A stretch of 64,000 nucleotides of DNA. Origin: Yponomeuta sedellus. Its lineage: Eukaryota > Arthropoda > Insecta > Lepidoptera > Yponomeutidae. The stretch spans positions 3,224,001 to 3,288,000 of the forward strand of contig OW203724.1 of the NCBI GenBank assembly GCA_934045075.1. Reading direction: 5' to 3'. Position 1 is the first letter of the stretch; the number at the start of each line of letters is the position of its first letter. The translations under genes were made by a program, and so were the position numbers. Positions 1 through 10,736 of this stretch are shown here, in pieces. The notes beneath the pieces are model-generated. The model worked only from the letters and a program-made list of their open reading frames with translations. It was not told where the DNA came from and ran no database searches.

Positions 1-1266
1 CAAGTCATTGTTTCCTTCCCAGGTTTTGAATATTTCTCTGGCGTTGGTTTCGCGAATAATGCTACAGCTACTGCCTAGATCTATAAATGCCTCCTTGTCT
101 GTGTTATTGACTTTTACTGTCTTATTGTATTTATTACGCTCACTAATTGTGTCATGTAAAGTCATAATTTTATTGACCGAGTGTGAGAGTTGTGTATTTA
201 GCTGTGGTCTGTTTTCTAAAAGTGTCTGACTAAGAGTTCTAGCCCTGCAATCACGCGCAAGATGACCCACCTTCCTGCAGAGATTACAGCGTCGTGTTGT
301 TTGATTTGGGCATTTTGTGCGGATATGGCCAACTTCTCCACATCCATAGCAAGTCACATCTTTCTTTACTGACTCTGTAACTATTGTAGATGTTCCATTT
401 ACCACAGGTACAGCTTTTTCTTTGTTAAATGAACCCCTCAGTGGACAACTTACGAGAGTTCTTAAATGGGCAAAAAGCTGGTCAGGCTCACTGAAATGTC
501 CTGTGTTAATACTCATCCTTACAAATTTGTCATCAATACCATGGATAAGACATCCTACAGCTTTTTGCCCAGTTAACTCACATCGGTTAATCAGGGCCAT
601 CTTTTCATAGTAATAGACATCCAAGGGTTGACCTACTCTACAGCGGAACTGCAACATTTTGGTGAGCAAATCACCATAGTTTTCTGTGGAAGGGAAAGCA
701 CTTTGTAGTTTGTTAGTCCATTGGTCCCAGGTATACAGCAAAGTCGGTAAGCTTTGGTACCAGCGTTTAGCCAGACCAACTAGTTTGGGTAAGGCATAAT
801 GGCATGTTTGTCTTTCATTCCAGGCATAAATTTTACTGCACTCATTTACTTTATGGATCCATGAATCAATACTTTGAGTATTATCGCTTGGGTCAAATTC
901 TGGAATAGCATTGATGTTTGCAGTAAAACCATGGGTCCATGCACCAGGAACAAACTGTTGCATAGCATTACTATTAATTTCTGCTGGTATGGATGCTGTC
1001 ACTATTTCAGGCAAAGAATTATTGGTCGGTATTGGCGAATTTGACATGTGCATGGCTTGACAACTAAAGTTCTCTGGTAAAGGTGGAGTGTGTGAACGTG
1101 TTTTTTGAGACTGTTTTTTAGCTTTCTTTGATTTATTACTATGCCTACAATGTCTATGTTTCTTTCTGTACTCATTGTCACTTGAAGTACTAGAATCACT
1201 AGATTCACTACGGTCGTATGAAGAATAGCGACTACTTCGCTTGCGGCGATGTTTTGATGATCCCAT
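1..1266 (-). CDS. Ty3/gypsy-like retrotransposon Gag with start of protease, partial
   Basis: An uninterrupted 422-codon frame runs from an ATG at 1266 to the left window edge without a stop. The N-terminus (about residues 1-65) is rich in Ser, Arg and Lys. A gag-like middle region follows with paired Trp motifs (RWYQSL, WDQWTNKL). Two CCHC zinc knuckles lie at 250-350: CYGCGEVGHIRTKC and CNLCRKVGHLARDC. The last 30 residues, AFIDLGSSCSII and beyond, look like the active-site region of a retropepsin, with D-L-G-S in place of the usual D-[ST]-G-[AS]. Known role of the family: Gag packages the element RNA through the knuckles; the protease cuts the polyprotein. Reverse transcriptase and integrase would lie to the left, outside the window. 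The open frame suggests a young copy. Clade within Ty3/gypsy is not determined. Confidence 0.85.
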   Translation of the reverse strand, partial: MGSSKHRRKRSSRYSSYDRSESSDSSTSSDNEYRKKHRHCRHSNKSKKAKKQSQKTRSHTPPLPENFSCQAMHMSNSPIPTNNSLPEIVTASIPAEINSNAMQQFVPGAWTHGFTANINAIPEFDPSDNTQSIDSWIHKVNECSKIYAWNERQTCHYALPKLVGLAKRWYQSLPTLLYTWDQWTNKLQSAFPSTENYGDLLTKMLQFRCRVGQPLDVYYYEKMALINRCELTGQKAVGCLIHGIDDKFVRMSINTGHFSEPDQLFAHLRTLVSCPLRGSFNKEKAVPVVNGTSTIVTESVKKDVTCYGCGEVGHIRTKCPNQTTRRCNLCRKVGHLARDCRARTLSQTLLENRPQLNTQLSHSVNKIMTLHDTISERNKYNKTVKVNNTDKEAFIDLGSSCSIIRETNAREIFKTWEGNNDL

Positions 1267-2221
1267 TACTAGATATTTGTTTTACACACTACTTAAAACA
1301 TTCATAACTATACATTATGTCAGCATTAGACTAAATAACATTCTAATACTTAGCACTTGTCGAATCACCTTGCTTCAACACATTTCTTAGTCTGTATGAA
1401 AGAATATCAATCATGTATGATAGGGTGTCAGCGAGTTATAACTTGCACGGTAAGCACCATCAATTGCATCACGAATTTTCTGTTTCCAATCTGTAACCAC
1501 TCACCATCACAACTTGCTAAACTGTCCAAAATGTAGAAACCTGACCTTAGCGAGTAATCTCACATACCTGCAGTGATAGATAGAAGGCGAACACTTTTCG
1601 CGTTTTACGTTAACTGAACTGCAACATCGCCGATTTCGGCACCACAGGACGCTTACTTCGATTTACGTCATCACAAAATTTACCATCAAAGACACACTAC
1701 AGTAGGCTTTGCGGACTCCGTGGGTTTCATATCCCACTTCTGATTTGTAAACTCGTGTTGATATTTGTTATAATAGTTTATTTTATCTCGATCTCTGTTA
1801 CAAAAATACACTTCACAAGCTAGGTCTAGCACAGATTAACGCTCCTGTAACTCGAAATTGCCATCAAAGATGTTGTACACAGACAATGATATTGTTTTCA
1901 ATACCCTATTCTGACACTACATTATATGTTTTCAATGTACTTTTTTACATATACTACTTATTTTCTTGTAATCGTCGTCGGCGGCCAATTTGTAGTCTAG
2001 TCACGTATTCGTAGCTTAGCGCAACCGATAGGTACTTAAAGTTAGGACGAATCTATTACGATCCCTTCACATATTTTAAAAGATATTATTGGCCTTCTCT
2101 CAGAATGTGTAAAGTACACTTTGTGCCAAAAGGGCTACTATAGCATAAAGGATTATTTAGATGACAATAATGTCTGGAATTAAAGCCAGTACAATGCATG
2201 AGTTCTATGTTTTAAAATAGT
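1267..2221. other. Leader and possible 5' LTR of the gag element, boundaries not resolved
   Basis: This non-coding stretch lies upstream of the minus-strand gag ATG, so it should hold the leader, primer-binding site and 5' LTR. I could not fix a TG...CA pair or a primer-binding site because the second LTR is outside the window. No ORF or other repeat was recognised. Confidence 0.35.
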
Positions 2222-2273
2222 TATGTAAACTCTGTTAATTAAGGACTTTCCCTTAATTAACAGAGTTTACATA
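2222..2273. repeat. Perfect 23-bp inverted repeat, 6-bp loop
   Basis: Arms 2222-2244 and 2251-2273 are exact reverse complements around the loop ACTTTC. The right arm ends one base before the CCGTT array. Confidence 0.95.
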
Positions 2274-2274
2274 C

Positions 2275-2543
2275 CCGTTCCGTTCCGTTCCGTTCCGTTC
2301 CGTTCCGTTCCGTTCCGTTCCGTTCCGTTCCGTTCCGTTCCGTTCCGTTCCGTTCCGTTCCGTTCCGTTCCGTTCCGTTCCGTTCCGTTCCGTTCCGTTC
2401 CGTTCCGTTCCGTTCCGTTCCGTTCCGTTCCGTTCCGTTCCGTTCCGTTCCGTTCCGTTCCGTTCCGTTCCGTTCCGTTCCGTTCCGTTCCGTTCCGTTC
2501 CGTTCCGTTCCGTTCCGTTCCGTCCGTTCCGTTCCGTTCCGTT
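2275..2543. repeat. (CCGTT)n microsatellite, about 54 units
   Basis: About 269 bp of the pentanucleotide CCGTT (AACGG on the other strand), with one one-base-short unit near 2521. It leaves a reading frame open on the minus strand (Asn-Gly-Thr-Glu-Arg repeat), which is an artefact of the repeat. Confidence 0.97.
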
Positions 2544-2711
2544 TCATTTCAATGAGAGACTATGGGCTACGGCGCGTGCCCGTGGATTGGCAATTACAAG
2601 CGCTGATGTATTTGAACACCTCAGATATTCAGCTTTCCTCAGGACATTTTCCTTATTATTATTATTATTTTATTGTACCTGTAAATATTGTACAATTGGC
2701 GGGCTTAATCT

Positions 2712-2897
2712 TCTATAATATAAAAATGAATCGCTGAATGTGTTTGTAAGCGCGAATCTCGGGAGCAGTTGAACCAATTTCAGTAATTCTTTTTTTAGAA
2801 TATTACTTGCAGTACGAGGATGGTTCTTACGGAGAGAAAAATAAAAAAAAATAAAGAATCGACTGTTAGGCCGTACGAAGTTCGCTGGGTCAGCTAG
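2712..2897 (+). mobile_element. Non-autonomous Helitron-like element, type 1
   Basis: Begins TCTATAATATAAAAATGAAT and ends GTCAGCTAG followed by T, the CTAG|T terminus expected of a Helitron. A second, 3'-truncated copy sits at 18899-19060 with the same ATGAATCGCTGAAT start and internal GAGGATGGTTCTTAC. No coding capacity. The Helitron call rests on the termini and on resemblance to short lepidopteran Helitrons. Confidence 0.6.
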
Positions 2898-4316
2898 TAC
2901 TAAATAGTATTTAGTATTAAGCCTTCCTTCTTTCACGTTAGCTGGTGGTTTGTTACTATTACTTCACAAATTGCGAAATTAAAAACGAATTATTAATTAT
3001 AATTAGAGCAATAATTCGATTTTTATTGAGATGATCTACAGTTTGATGCTAAAATGACCGACGTATACATCTTGCGGCACTGCTTAATTACGAAAGTAAT
3101 ATTTATTTTGTCTACGATAGATAATATTGACCTTGCATCTTATAGCCGAGTGCCTAGTCATGGGAACAGGATACGCAAGAAGACAAATGATTTGTTTGTA
3201 ACACAGCGCGCCAGTCTCGGAGAGACGTTTTAATCCACGCTTGACCGGTAGATTTATCCCAATGTTTATATATGAATTTATTTCACAAATTTTGTTGAAT
3301 ATATTTGTCGAAAGGAATGCCTGTTCCTAAGACCGCCAATTATATAACATTACATAGATTTATGAAATAATGGTTGTATTCTTTTTTTCTGGTTGTGCAA
3401 TTAAGTGTTCCCTATCTATCCTTTTCTAAGCTGCACAGTTGCTTGACGAAAGCTATCTCACATTTAAATAAAAGCTAAGTGCAAGTGTAGGGTGCCGTTG
3501 AAGAAGCGTTTTTACCTGATTTATAGAACTAACAACTTCATAATAGTAGTTTTCTATGAATTAAAACAAACTTTTTTTATAAGTTGGTCGTTATTAATCG
3601 TTAACATGTTAAGCTTACTTGGCCACGATAATTTTGTAATTTTATTTACATTTGTATTATCCACACTGGGCGTGGGAGGATCTACTTTAACAAAACTTGG
3701 CGAGTTTATTTTATAATAAAAAAAAACTTCTCATCTTTTTTTAATGTGTACCTACCTAAACTGTTTATTTTGCAAGAATGAGTAGTCTTTATTGAGCCAC
3801 TTTTTAGCAAAATTAGGCAGATGTGTTCGGATTTCAATTAATTGTCTAAGAAAATGTTGGTATGTCGTGATAGTTCAAGAAAATGTTATTTTTCCTTATC
3901 AAACCTGTGCCGGGCGCGAGAAGGTATTTTTGTAACTAAGCAAATGAAAAGTCAACGAAACAAAAGAATTTAAGGAAATTTACTAGACAAAAATTGTATG
4001 AAATTTTCTGTGTACTCTTCTCTACCTCTTTTTCAATTTCAGTTAATTTGATAAAATAGAAAGAAAAAAAATATTGAAATTCACAAAAAAAGAAATCAAA
4101 TAGAATTGTCATGAGTTCAGTTGAAAACTAACCTTCATATCATAGAAAATGGTACATTAATCATATTTCGTAACATTAAAATATTGTAAAGATACGTTCT
4201 AGACAATTTCCTCAAGTTGATTCGGATCCGGGTTAAGAGCTTATATAATTTATCAATTTTCAATTTAGGTATTTACCATACATAATAATGCTAGTCACGG
4301 AAATATACCGTAACTT
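2898..4316. other. AT-rich stretch, no gene seen
   Basis: No coding region with family resemblance. A short LINE 3'-end-like motif (GACCGCCAATTATAT) occurs near 3332. The rest is AT-rich and unrecognised. Confidence 0.6.
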
Positions 4317-4396
4317 CGCTCCGGACCATTAGATACAAGTTTTTTATAGATCCAAGCGCTCCGGACCATTAGATACAAGTTTTTTATAGATCCAAG
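4317..4396. repeat. Two tandem copies of a 40-bp unit
   Basis: Units 4317-4356 and 4357-4396 are identical and begin CGCTCCGGACCATTAGATAC. The second unit is also the outer end of the large palindrome's left arm; the right arm has only one copy. Confidence 0.95.
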
Positions 4397-6074
4397 TTCA
4401 TTATTGATCCAATTCCCATTTCACCCAATATGCGTTTCAACCAATTCCCATTTTACACAATTCCCATTTCACACAATTACTTTTTTATAAAATTTCCATT
4501 TCACGTAAGTCCCGTTATCATCCAATGTTCTTTTTAAAAAAAATCCTCTTTGCTGCTTTATTAATATTGAAGTGCCTGATTTGACATTGTCAAGAAGAAA
4601 ACTATTTAAATCGTGTTGAATGATAGAATGTTTGCGTCCCAAAAAACCAAAAGTCAGTTCAAATAAAATTGACGTTTTCTAAGAATGAAACCTACACTTC
4701 TGCCAAACTCGATAAAGAATAGAGGTAAACAAACCAATTTAGGGTTATCACAACTCGCGTTTTACAAATTTAATTGTTTGTTAAATTGTAGTTTAATTTA
4801 AATTGAATTTAAATTAAATTGTAGTTTCAGATTGGCAAAAAGAAAAACATAATGCTTATTTGGTGACGTCACCTATCCTATGTCACTCTCATTGTCAAGA
4901 CGAATCTAAAGACATCTCAAACCAACAAAGCCGTTTGGCCTCTACGTCGTCGTCATAAAGAAACATAGCCACATACATACATACGCGCGAAAAGCATAAC
5001 CCTCCTTTGTTTCACAGTCGGGTAAAAACCTTGCCGTATCGGGGATTTGGGTAAAACTGCACTTTGATGAAATGGCATTAGTATGTAACGAAAATTTGCT
5101 GAATCGGAATTTGGTTAAAACTGCACTTTGATGAAATGGGAAAAGAATGAAACGGCCTTAGGATGTAAATAAAATTGTATGTAATGACCCAGACCCCTCC
5201 ACCACGGGGCCAGGTCCGGGTTGGTGAAGTTACGGGGTCTGGGTCATTACATACAATTTTATTTACATCCTAAGGCCGTTTCATTCTTTTCCCATTTCAT
5301 CAAAGTGCAGTTTTAACCAAATTCCAATTCAGCAAATTTTCGTTACATACTAATGCCATTTCATCAAAGTGCAGTTTTACCCAAATCCCCGATACGGCAA
5401 GGTTTTTACCCGACTGTGAAACAAAGGAGGGTTATGCTTTTCGCGCGTATGTATGTATGTGGCTATGTTTCTTTATGACGACGACGTAGAGGCCAAACGG
5501 CTTTGTTGGTTTGAGATGTCTTTAGATTCGTCTTGACAATGAGAGTGACATAGGATAGGTGACGTCACCAAATAAGCATTATGTTTTTCTTTTTGCCAAT
5601 CTGAAACTACAATTTAATTTAAATTCAATTTAAATTAAACTACAATTTAACAAACAATTAAATTTGTAAAACGCGAGTTGTGATAACCCTAAATTGGTTT
5701 GTTTACCTCTATTCTTTATCGAGTTTGGCAGAAGTGTAGGTTTCATTCTTAGAAAACGTCAATTTTATTTGAACTGACTTTTGGTTTTTTGGGACGCAAA
5801 CATTCTATCATTCAACACGATTTAAATAGTTTTCTTCTTGACAATGTCAAATCAGGCACTTCAATATTAATAAAGCAGCAAAGAGGATTTTTTTTAAAAA
5901 GAACATTGGATGATAACGGGACTTACGTGAAATGGAAATTTTATAAAAAAGTAATTGTGTGAAATGGGAATTGTGTAAAATGGGAATTGGTTGAAACGCA
6001 TATTGGGTGAAATGGGAATTGGATCAATAATGAACTTGGATCTATAAAAAACTTGTATCTAATGGTCCGGAGCG
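4357..6074. repeat. Giant palindrome: 841-bp arms, 36-bp loop (foldback-like element)
   Basis: Arms 4357-5197 and 5234-6074 are reverse complements that keep a constant coordinate sum (10431) at both ends, so there is no net insertion or deletion. Every stretch I compared matched. The arms carry repeated GAAATGGGAATTG-type motifs near the outer ends and two related units of about 58 bp (AAACTGCACTTTGATGAAAT) near the centre. The 36-bp loop (5198-5233) resembles a fragment of the 5S-derived SINE of this window. Long arms, short loop and subterminal repeats resemble foldback DNA transposons, but I found no transposase and no clear target-site duplication. Confidence 0.93.
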
Positions 6075-6484
6075 GATATCGACGGAAATATTGCGAGGAA
6101 CAAACTTCGGGTCGAAAGGAGAGCGCGTCTGTCCGAGATCTAGAAAAAAAAAACAAAAGACGGTGTGGAGACCACAGAGGGAAGGCGAAGTTCGGGAGCA
6201 GGGGGGGGGGGGGGGGGTCGGCACGGAGTCATTGTCACTGCGCAGCGGCGTGTGGCGGGCAGCGGAGCAGGAAATCGCTCGCATCCTCACCCGGCGAGGT
6301 GCGCCCGAGATGCTCTATAAAACTCGAAACTTTGAATTACTCTCGAAGGCAATGACCTCTAATTTCTACGCAAGATATACCTCAAGATATACCTGGTCAC
6401 AGAATATTTATAATGCGTTTAAGGAATGTTCTAAGTCCATTGATATATACGAGTACGTCTCTGTAGTCTGGGTTTTTAAGTAGG
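6075..6484. other. GC-richer stretch with a 17-base poly-G run
   Basis: Contains an uninterrupted G run at 6201-6217 and a TATAAAA-like motif near 6316. Reading frames on both strands are short and mutually overlapping. None resembles a known family. Confidence 0.5.
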
Positions 6485-6660
6485 TAGGTAAGATATACTA
6501 TTTTTATTTTTAATGCACTAACCCGTGCTAAGGAACAAATTTAAAAACCTATTTAGAGGCTAAAAATTTCACCCATGCCGGGATTCGAACCCGCAACCTA
6601 TCCGTGCCAGCGCTCTACCAATTGAGCCAATGTTTAGCCTCTAAATAGGTTTTTAGGTAA
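6485..6660 (-). mobile_element. Family A tRNA-like SINE, short snap-back copy
   Basis: Insertion 6492-6653 lies between 7-bp duplications TAGGTAA (6485-6491, 6654-6660). The left end is T-rich, followed by GCACTAACCCGTGC and the antisense tRNA-like head (box B complement GGGATTCGAACCC). After GAGCCAATG it switches to an inverted copy of its own beginning (TTTAGCCTCTAAATAGG). The tRNA-like part is shortened. Confidence 0.8.
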
Positions 6661-6735
6661 TATAAATAAAATCTCATGCATTCAACTCCCACTTAACAAA
6701 CTTATCTCATTAGGGGGCCATGTTTCAGTAGAGCC

Positions 6736-6930
6736 AACCCACCAGTATTTTTGTTCACGCTAACTGTGAACAAAAACATCGTGAGGAAAACTGAGTGTCT
6801 GAGGTGTTTCAATACCTCAGCGCTTGAAATTGCCAATCCGCGGTGGGCACTCGTGGTAATTAAGCCCTTACTCTCTCTCTCTGAGAGAAGGCCTGTGTCC
6901 AGCAGTGGGATGTTTGGACACAGGTATTTT
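6736..6930 (+). mobile_element. Family B variant SINE 3' portion with CAGCAGTGG tail
   Basis: Carries the core ACATCGTGAGGAAAAC, then GCCAATCCGCGGTGGGC, a (CT)n run and GAGAAGGCCTGTGTCCAGCA followed by GTGGGATG. This tail differs from the main family B tail and matches the lepidopteran SINE/RTE-type 3' end. The tRNA head is absent. Confidence 0.65.
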
Positions 6931-7200
6931 AAATGTTCACAAATTGTGTTACCAATCCCAAAGTAATCGAAATATGGCTCAAGGACAAGACAGATCAGTC
7001 TTGTTCTAGAGCCATTTTTCGATTCAAATTATTATTTCTTCAAATTCAAATTATTATCACAAAAAATATTTCTAAGCCTTTTTATATTCCCAGAATTTTA
7101 AAACCTTGCGTCGTCGATGTAAAAGTTGTTTTATTCTCGATGCTGACGAAATGGCTTACAACACAGGTATCAGTTTTGCTTTGAACCAAACAATATAAGA

Positions 7201-7376
7201 ATCGCTCGTGGTCTAGTGAAACCGAGTGATTGGGATCAATCACTAAGGTTTAGCAACAACAGGCGCGGTCCGGTGCTGGATGGGTGACCACCCGTAACTA
7301 CCGTTAGTGGCTAGCTGCCGTACTTTGCAAGGCACATTAACCCGTTGGTGCCGGATCGCTCAAGCCGTTTAGACTT
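7201..7376 (+). mobile_element. 5S-derived SINE (family C), 5' part
   Basis: Preserves the head TCGTGGTCTAGTGAAACCGA and the 5S-like promoter GGCGCGGTCCGGTGCTGGAT followed by GGGTGACC, then stops after GTTGGTGCCGG. The 3' half is missing. Confidence 0.75.
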
Positions 7377-8692
7377 CAAGAAGTAACAAACATACATACT
7401 CACAAACTTTCACCTTTATAATATTAGTGGCGAGAATTACCACGTTATAATACTAGGAATGGCGTAAAGGCCAATTATGTGAAGGCAACATGACTTTACA
7501 GAAACACAATTAGTCTGTGATTGCGTTGTTCTCTGTCAAATTTATCTAAGATTTGTTAATCGGGTGATGAAATCTGTTATCGCGGCTCACACAAAGCCGA
7601 GCTTCCGAGAATTCCACTTTTGACAGGGGCGCTTCCAGTGTGACCATTTGTGGCAGATTTTTTCCATTTTACTGACAATTTGAATAAGTGGCAGATCTTG
7701 TACTTGTAACTTGTATACGTATGGGGTGCAATAAAGAGTATTAATATAATCTTGTACTTACCATAACGTTTATTAAAATCGTATTTAATGTCATCGTTAT
7801 GACTTACCTATTTAATTATTTCTATTTCTATATGCACGTATAAGTTTCTAAATTTAAAATTAATCTATTTAAAAAAGGAATATTTTGAGGAAAGCGAATA
7901 TACAGCGTGATCAATTGTAACACAATGTTGTATTTATTAAATAATATTCTCTTAGTGTGTATATTATGAATTTGACTTTTCCATCTACATGGAGACGATA
8001 ATATTTTTCTTACAAGTTAAACAGAAAATAAACCATCCAATACACTGGCGACACTGCGTACATTCAATAAAGTAGCAAATACCTACAGCGACGCGTTATC
8101 GATTTTCGTTTTGTTCTTGGGCAGGTCTTTATGGCAGTGAGCTTGCAAGTAAAAGAGCCGTCAATGAGCTGGGGAAAGAGCCCGTTGTACCACGAAACCC
8201 GATACAAAGAATGATAAATGCCTCAAACGCTACGCGTCGTGACCGGTTTGTTGTTTTGTAAATACATAATTATTCGATTTCACCTCAGCGACGAAGAAAT
8301 CCTTTCCTTTGATATCGGTTCTTCGGCAACTTTCGAAACCAAAGGTTCGAAACCAGTTTCGAAAAGAGTGCTGTTTGACTGCTTAGAATCTTGCGTGGTT
8401 CGAGCCGCTAGCATTTAGTTACCTACGTATGAAATAGGCATTGTGTAACCTCCTCTTGTCAACCTCTTGTACCGTTGTATAAGAGCATTTATTTATTGCT
8501 ACATATTATTATCACATTATGTGCATTGTTACTTAGATATTGTATATTGAAAAGACTAAGTTAGGAGTTTTTTTGTCCATTTTTTCTCCTAAATGATCTA
8601 GATTTTGAAATGGACACCTAGTTTGAATTGTAACGTTCATTAAGCCGCAGTTTCTGTGCTACTTTGAATAAAACGTTTTCATTTCATTTCAT
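7377..8692. other. Unassigned DNA ending in a LINE-like 3' tail
   Basis: No gene recognised. GGGGTGCAATAAAGAG at about 7724 and AATAAAACGTTTTCATTTCA at about 8665-8692, the latter with a TTTCA tail, look like 3' ends of plus-strand non-LTR elements. The bodies of those elements are not recognisable. Confidence 0.45.
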
Positions 8693-9052
8693 ATTAAGTA
8701 TATTTCACAGCATATTCTATTCTATTGACGTAGTTTTATACATTTTATTTTTTATGTAAGATATGTAGGTATATTCTATAATGTATGTATAAATAGAATA
8801 ATAGGTGCCGACTGAAAATCAGTGTTGCAGGCCCAGCCTGCAGCAAATGCTGAGTCAGATACCTGTTTGTGGCTGCGGAGATACAATTTCCCTTCTAAAT
8901 TGTAAATGTTTGTTTTATATCGTATTCTTTGTTTTATAATATTTTTCTTTGTTCTTTCTTTTCTTATTTGTCTGTATTATTTTAATATCGTGTTACATTG
9001 TGTAATGTGTATTATATCTTTGTGGCTTCAAATAAATGTCTCTCTCTCTCAT
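8693..9052 (+). repeat. Dispersed 350-bp repeat with (CT)n tail, copy 1
   Basis: Matches 32993-33348 across its length, including ATATTTCACAGCATATTCTA, GTTGCAGGCCCAGCCTGCAG and the end CAAATAAATGTCTCTCTCTC. The AATAAA followed by a simple tail suggests the 3' end of a non-LTR retrotransposon. No ORF. Confidence 0.75.
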
Positions 9053-9215
9053 TTCCATCGAAGAGCTCTCAACGCTGAAATACCATTTTGTATTTTCCAT
9101 AGATAGACAGATGCCATTATACTAATGGCCTTTGCAATATATAACAATATACTACATAAACTATGGCCATATATATTTGTTTTATACCCATAGGGAAGTA
9201 ACATTTGGAAGTCAC

Positions 9216-9482
9216 GGTTGGTGGAGGATTGTAAGATAGTGGCGGGCCTTACTGTAAGTTATCAAGCCGCCCACAAGGCTCTGACATGGCTTAACGACTG
9301 CCATTATACTATGACAGCCGCTACCAACGGCTTAACGTGCCTTGCGAAGCACGGAAGCACTCGTAAAAATGCCACTAGCGGTAGACTCGGTCACCCATTC
9401 TGCACGTGACCGCGCTTGTTGTTGCTTAACTCAAGTGATTAATTCCAATCACTGGGTCCGAATAGGCCACGAGCGCTTCCAC
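9216..9482 (-). mobile_element. 5S-derived SINE (family C), 3'-truncated copy
   Basis: Runs antisense from the middle of the element (GGTTGGTGGAGGATTGTAAG) to its 5' end (GGCCACGAGCGCTTCC). The C-box-like part is diverged (CACCCATTCTGCACGTGACC). Confidence 0.8.
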
Positions 9483-10013
9483 GAGCGGTGGTATATATTT
9501 CCGTCCAAACCATGAATAGCGCCTACTGAGTAAGAGTAAGAAATGTTTTATTTATGTACCATAACACCACAATCAACACAACGCACCGAGAGCTCGAGCC
9601 GGACTCATCCGAAGTGAGTAAATTTGAGGGGGGCGCAACAATGCAATGTTGACGGAGCTATTTTTCTAAAACTTACTGTCCACTAAAATGATAACTTTTT
9701 TCCGCACAAAAGTGGTCTGCCTGTCAAATGTATGCGAAGGAAGATATTAACAAACAAATGGTTTTTTTGATAGACTATATTTAATTTGATGAAATGAAGA
9801 TAGATTTAAATCCATATAATGAATCGTATTTTCAGGCTATGACATTTTATGAGCGGAATTTGGTTCAAGACAGGTCACCATGATGATAAAATGACTCTTT
9901 GACATTTTTTTTGTGTGTAATAGACGCAGAAACTCAATATTTTTTTGCTTCGGCAATTCACCCACCCACCCAAACTAATTAATTATGCGATGGGGATCCA
10001 TTAAAAGGTGGCG
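9483..10013. other. No gene seen
   Basis: AT-rich DNA without a convincing ORF or recognised repeat. Confidence 0.5.
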
Positions 10014-10361
10014 TTATCAACCCTTATATGTCCATACTGCTGGGGCACGGGTCTCTTCCTGCATCGCAGGAAGGTTAGGCCATACTCTACCACGGGGGCC
10101 AAGTCCGGGTTGGTGGAGGATTGTGAGACAGTGGCGGGCCGCACTGTCAGAAGTCATCAAGCCGCCCATAAGGCCTCTGACATGGCTTAACGACTGCCAT
10201 TATATGACAGCCGGCACCAACGGCTTAACGTGCCTTGCGAAGCACGGAAGCGCTTGTTGTTGCTTAACCAAGTGATTGATTAAAAATGTTGAAAAATGTA
10301 ATAAACGAGCATAAATCCGTATAAAAACAGTTTTAATCAAGTGATTGATTCCAATCACTCA
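10014..10361 (-). mobile_element. 5S-derived SINE (family C) split by a nested 56-bp insertion
   Basis: Starts TATCAACCCTTATATGTCC (element 3' end) and ends CCAATCACTC. The 5S-box segment between the GGAAGCGC and TTGTTGTTGCTTAACC motifs is deleted. The element is interrupted at 10282-10337 by a LINE 3'-end fragment flanked by a 13-bp duplication (listed separately). Confidence 0.85.
10269..10350 (+). mobile_element. 56-bp LINE 3'-end insertion with 13-bp target duplication
   Basis: CAAGTGATTGATT occurs at 10269-10281 and 10338-10350. Between them are 56 bp containing AATAAACGAGCATAAATCCG. The same sequence is the 3' end of the longer relic at 21540-21672, so this is an extremely 5'-truncated retroinsertion into a SINE. 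Confidence 0.85.
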
Positions 10362-10736
10362 AAGGTGGCACCTGACATTAAATGTTCGCTCGATGTGAAT
10401 ATTCGCAATTGCTCACAACACCTATTCGCGGTAATTATTCGGCTGCCGCCCTGTGACCGGGCCCTAGAGTCTGATACTTACATAGTTTTTCAATAGAATG
10501 TTATGAGCACGACAATGGTTGTCATTTGCCTCAATTGGTAGTCTACAAAGCAATATCAGTACAATGTCAATTCAGGGATATAACTCGCGCAAATTAAATA
10601 GGCATCTCTCGGGAAGAAGATAGAATCGCGCGAGGCGTCGAGAAGTATCGCGGGTTATCCATTTCAATGCGATTGGTTACTAGACTACCGATAGTATGAA
10701 TGAAACGACCATTACCGGAATAATATGGCTCTATTC
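10362..10736. other. No gene seen
   Basis: No recognisable feature beyond a short TGTCAATTCAGGGATATAAC region. Confidence 0.5.

Noticed and set aside
1267..2221. Delimited 5' LTR
   Set aside because: Several TG and CA candidates exist, but without the partner LTR or a convincing primer-binding site no boundary can be supported.
2257..2547. 96-codon frame of Asn-Gly-Thr-Glu-Arg repeats
   Set aside because: Pure translation of the (CCGTT)n array; no flanking coding sequence.
6053..6483. Two overlapping plus-strand frames of 100 and 130 codons
   Set aside because: One starts inside the palindrome arm and both cross the poly-G run; low-complexity and mutually exclusive, no recognisable domain.
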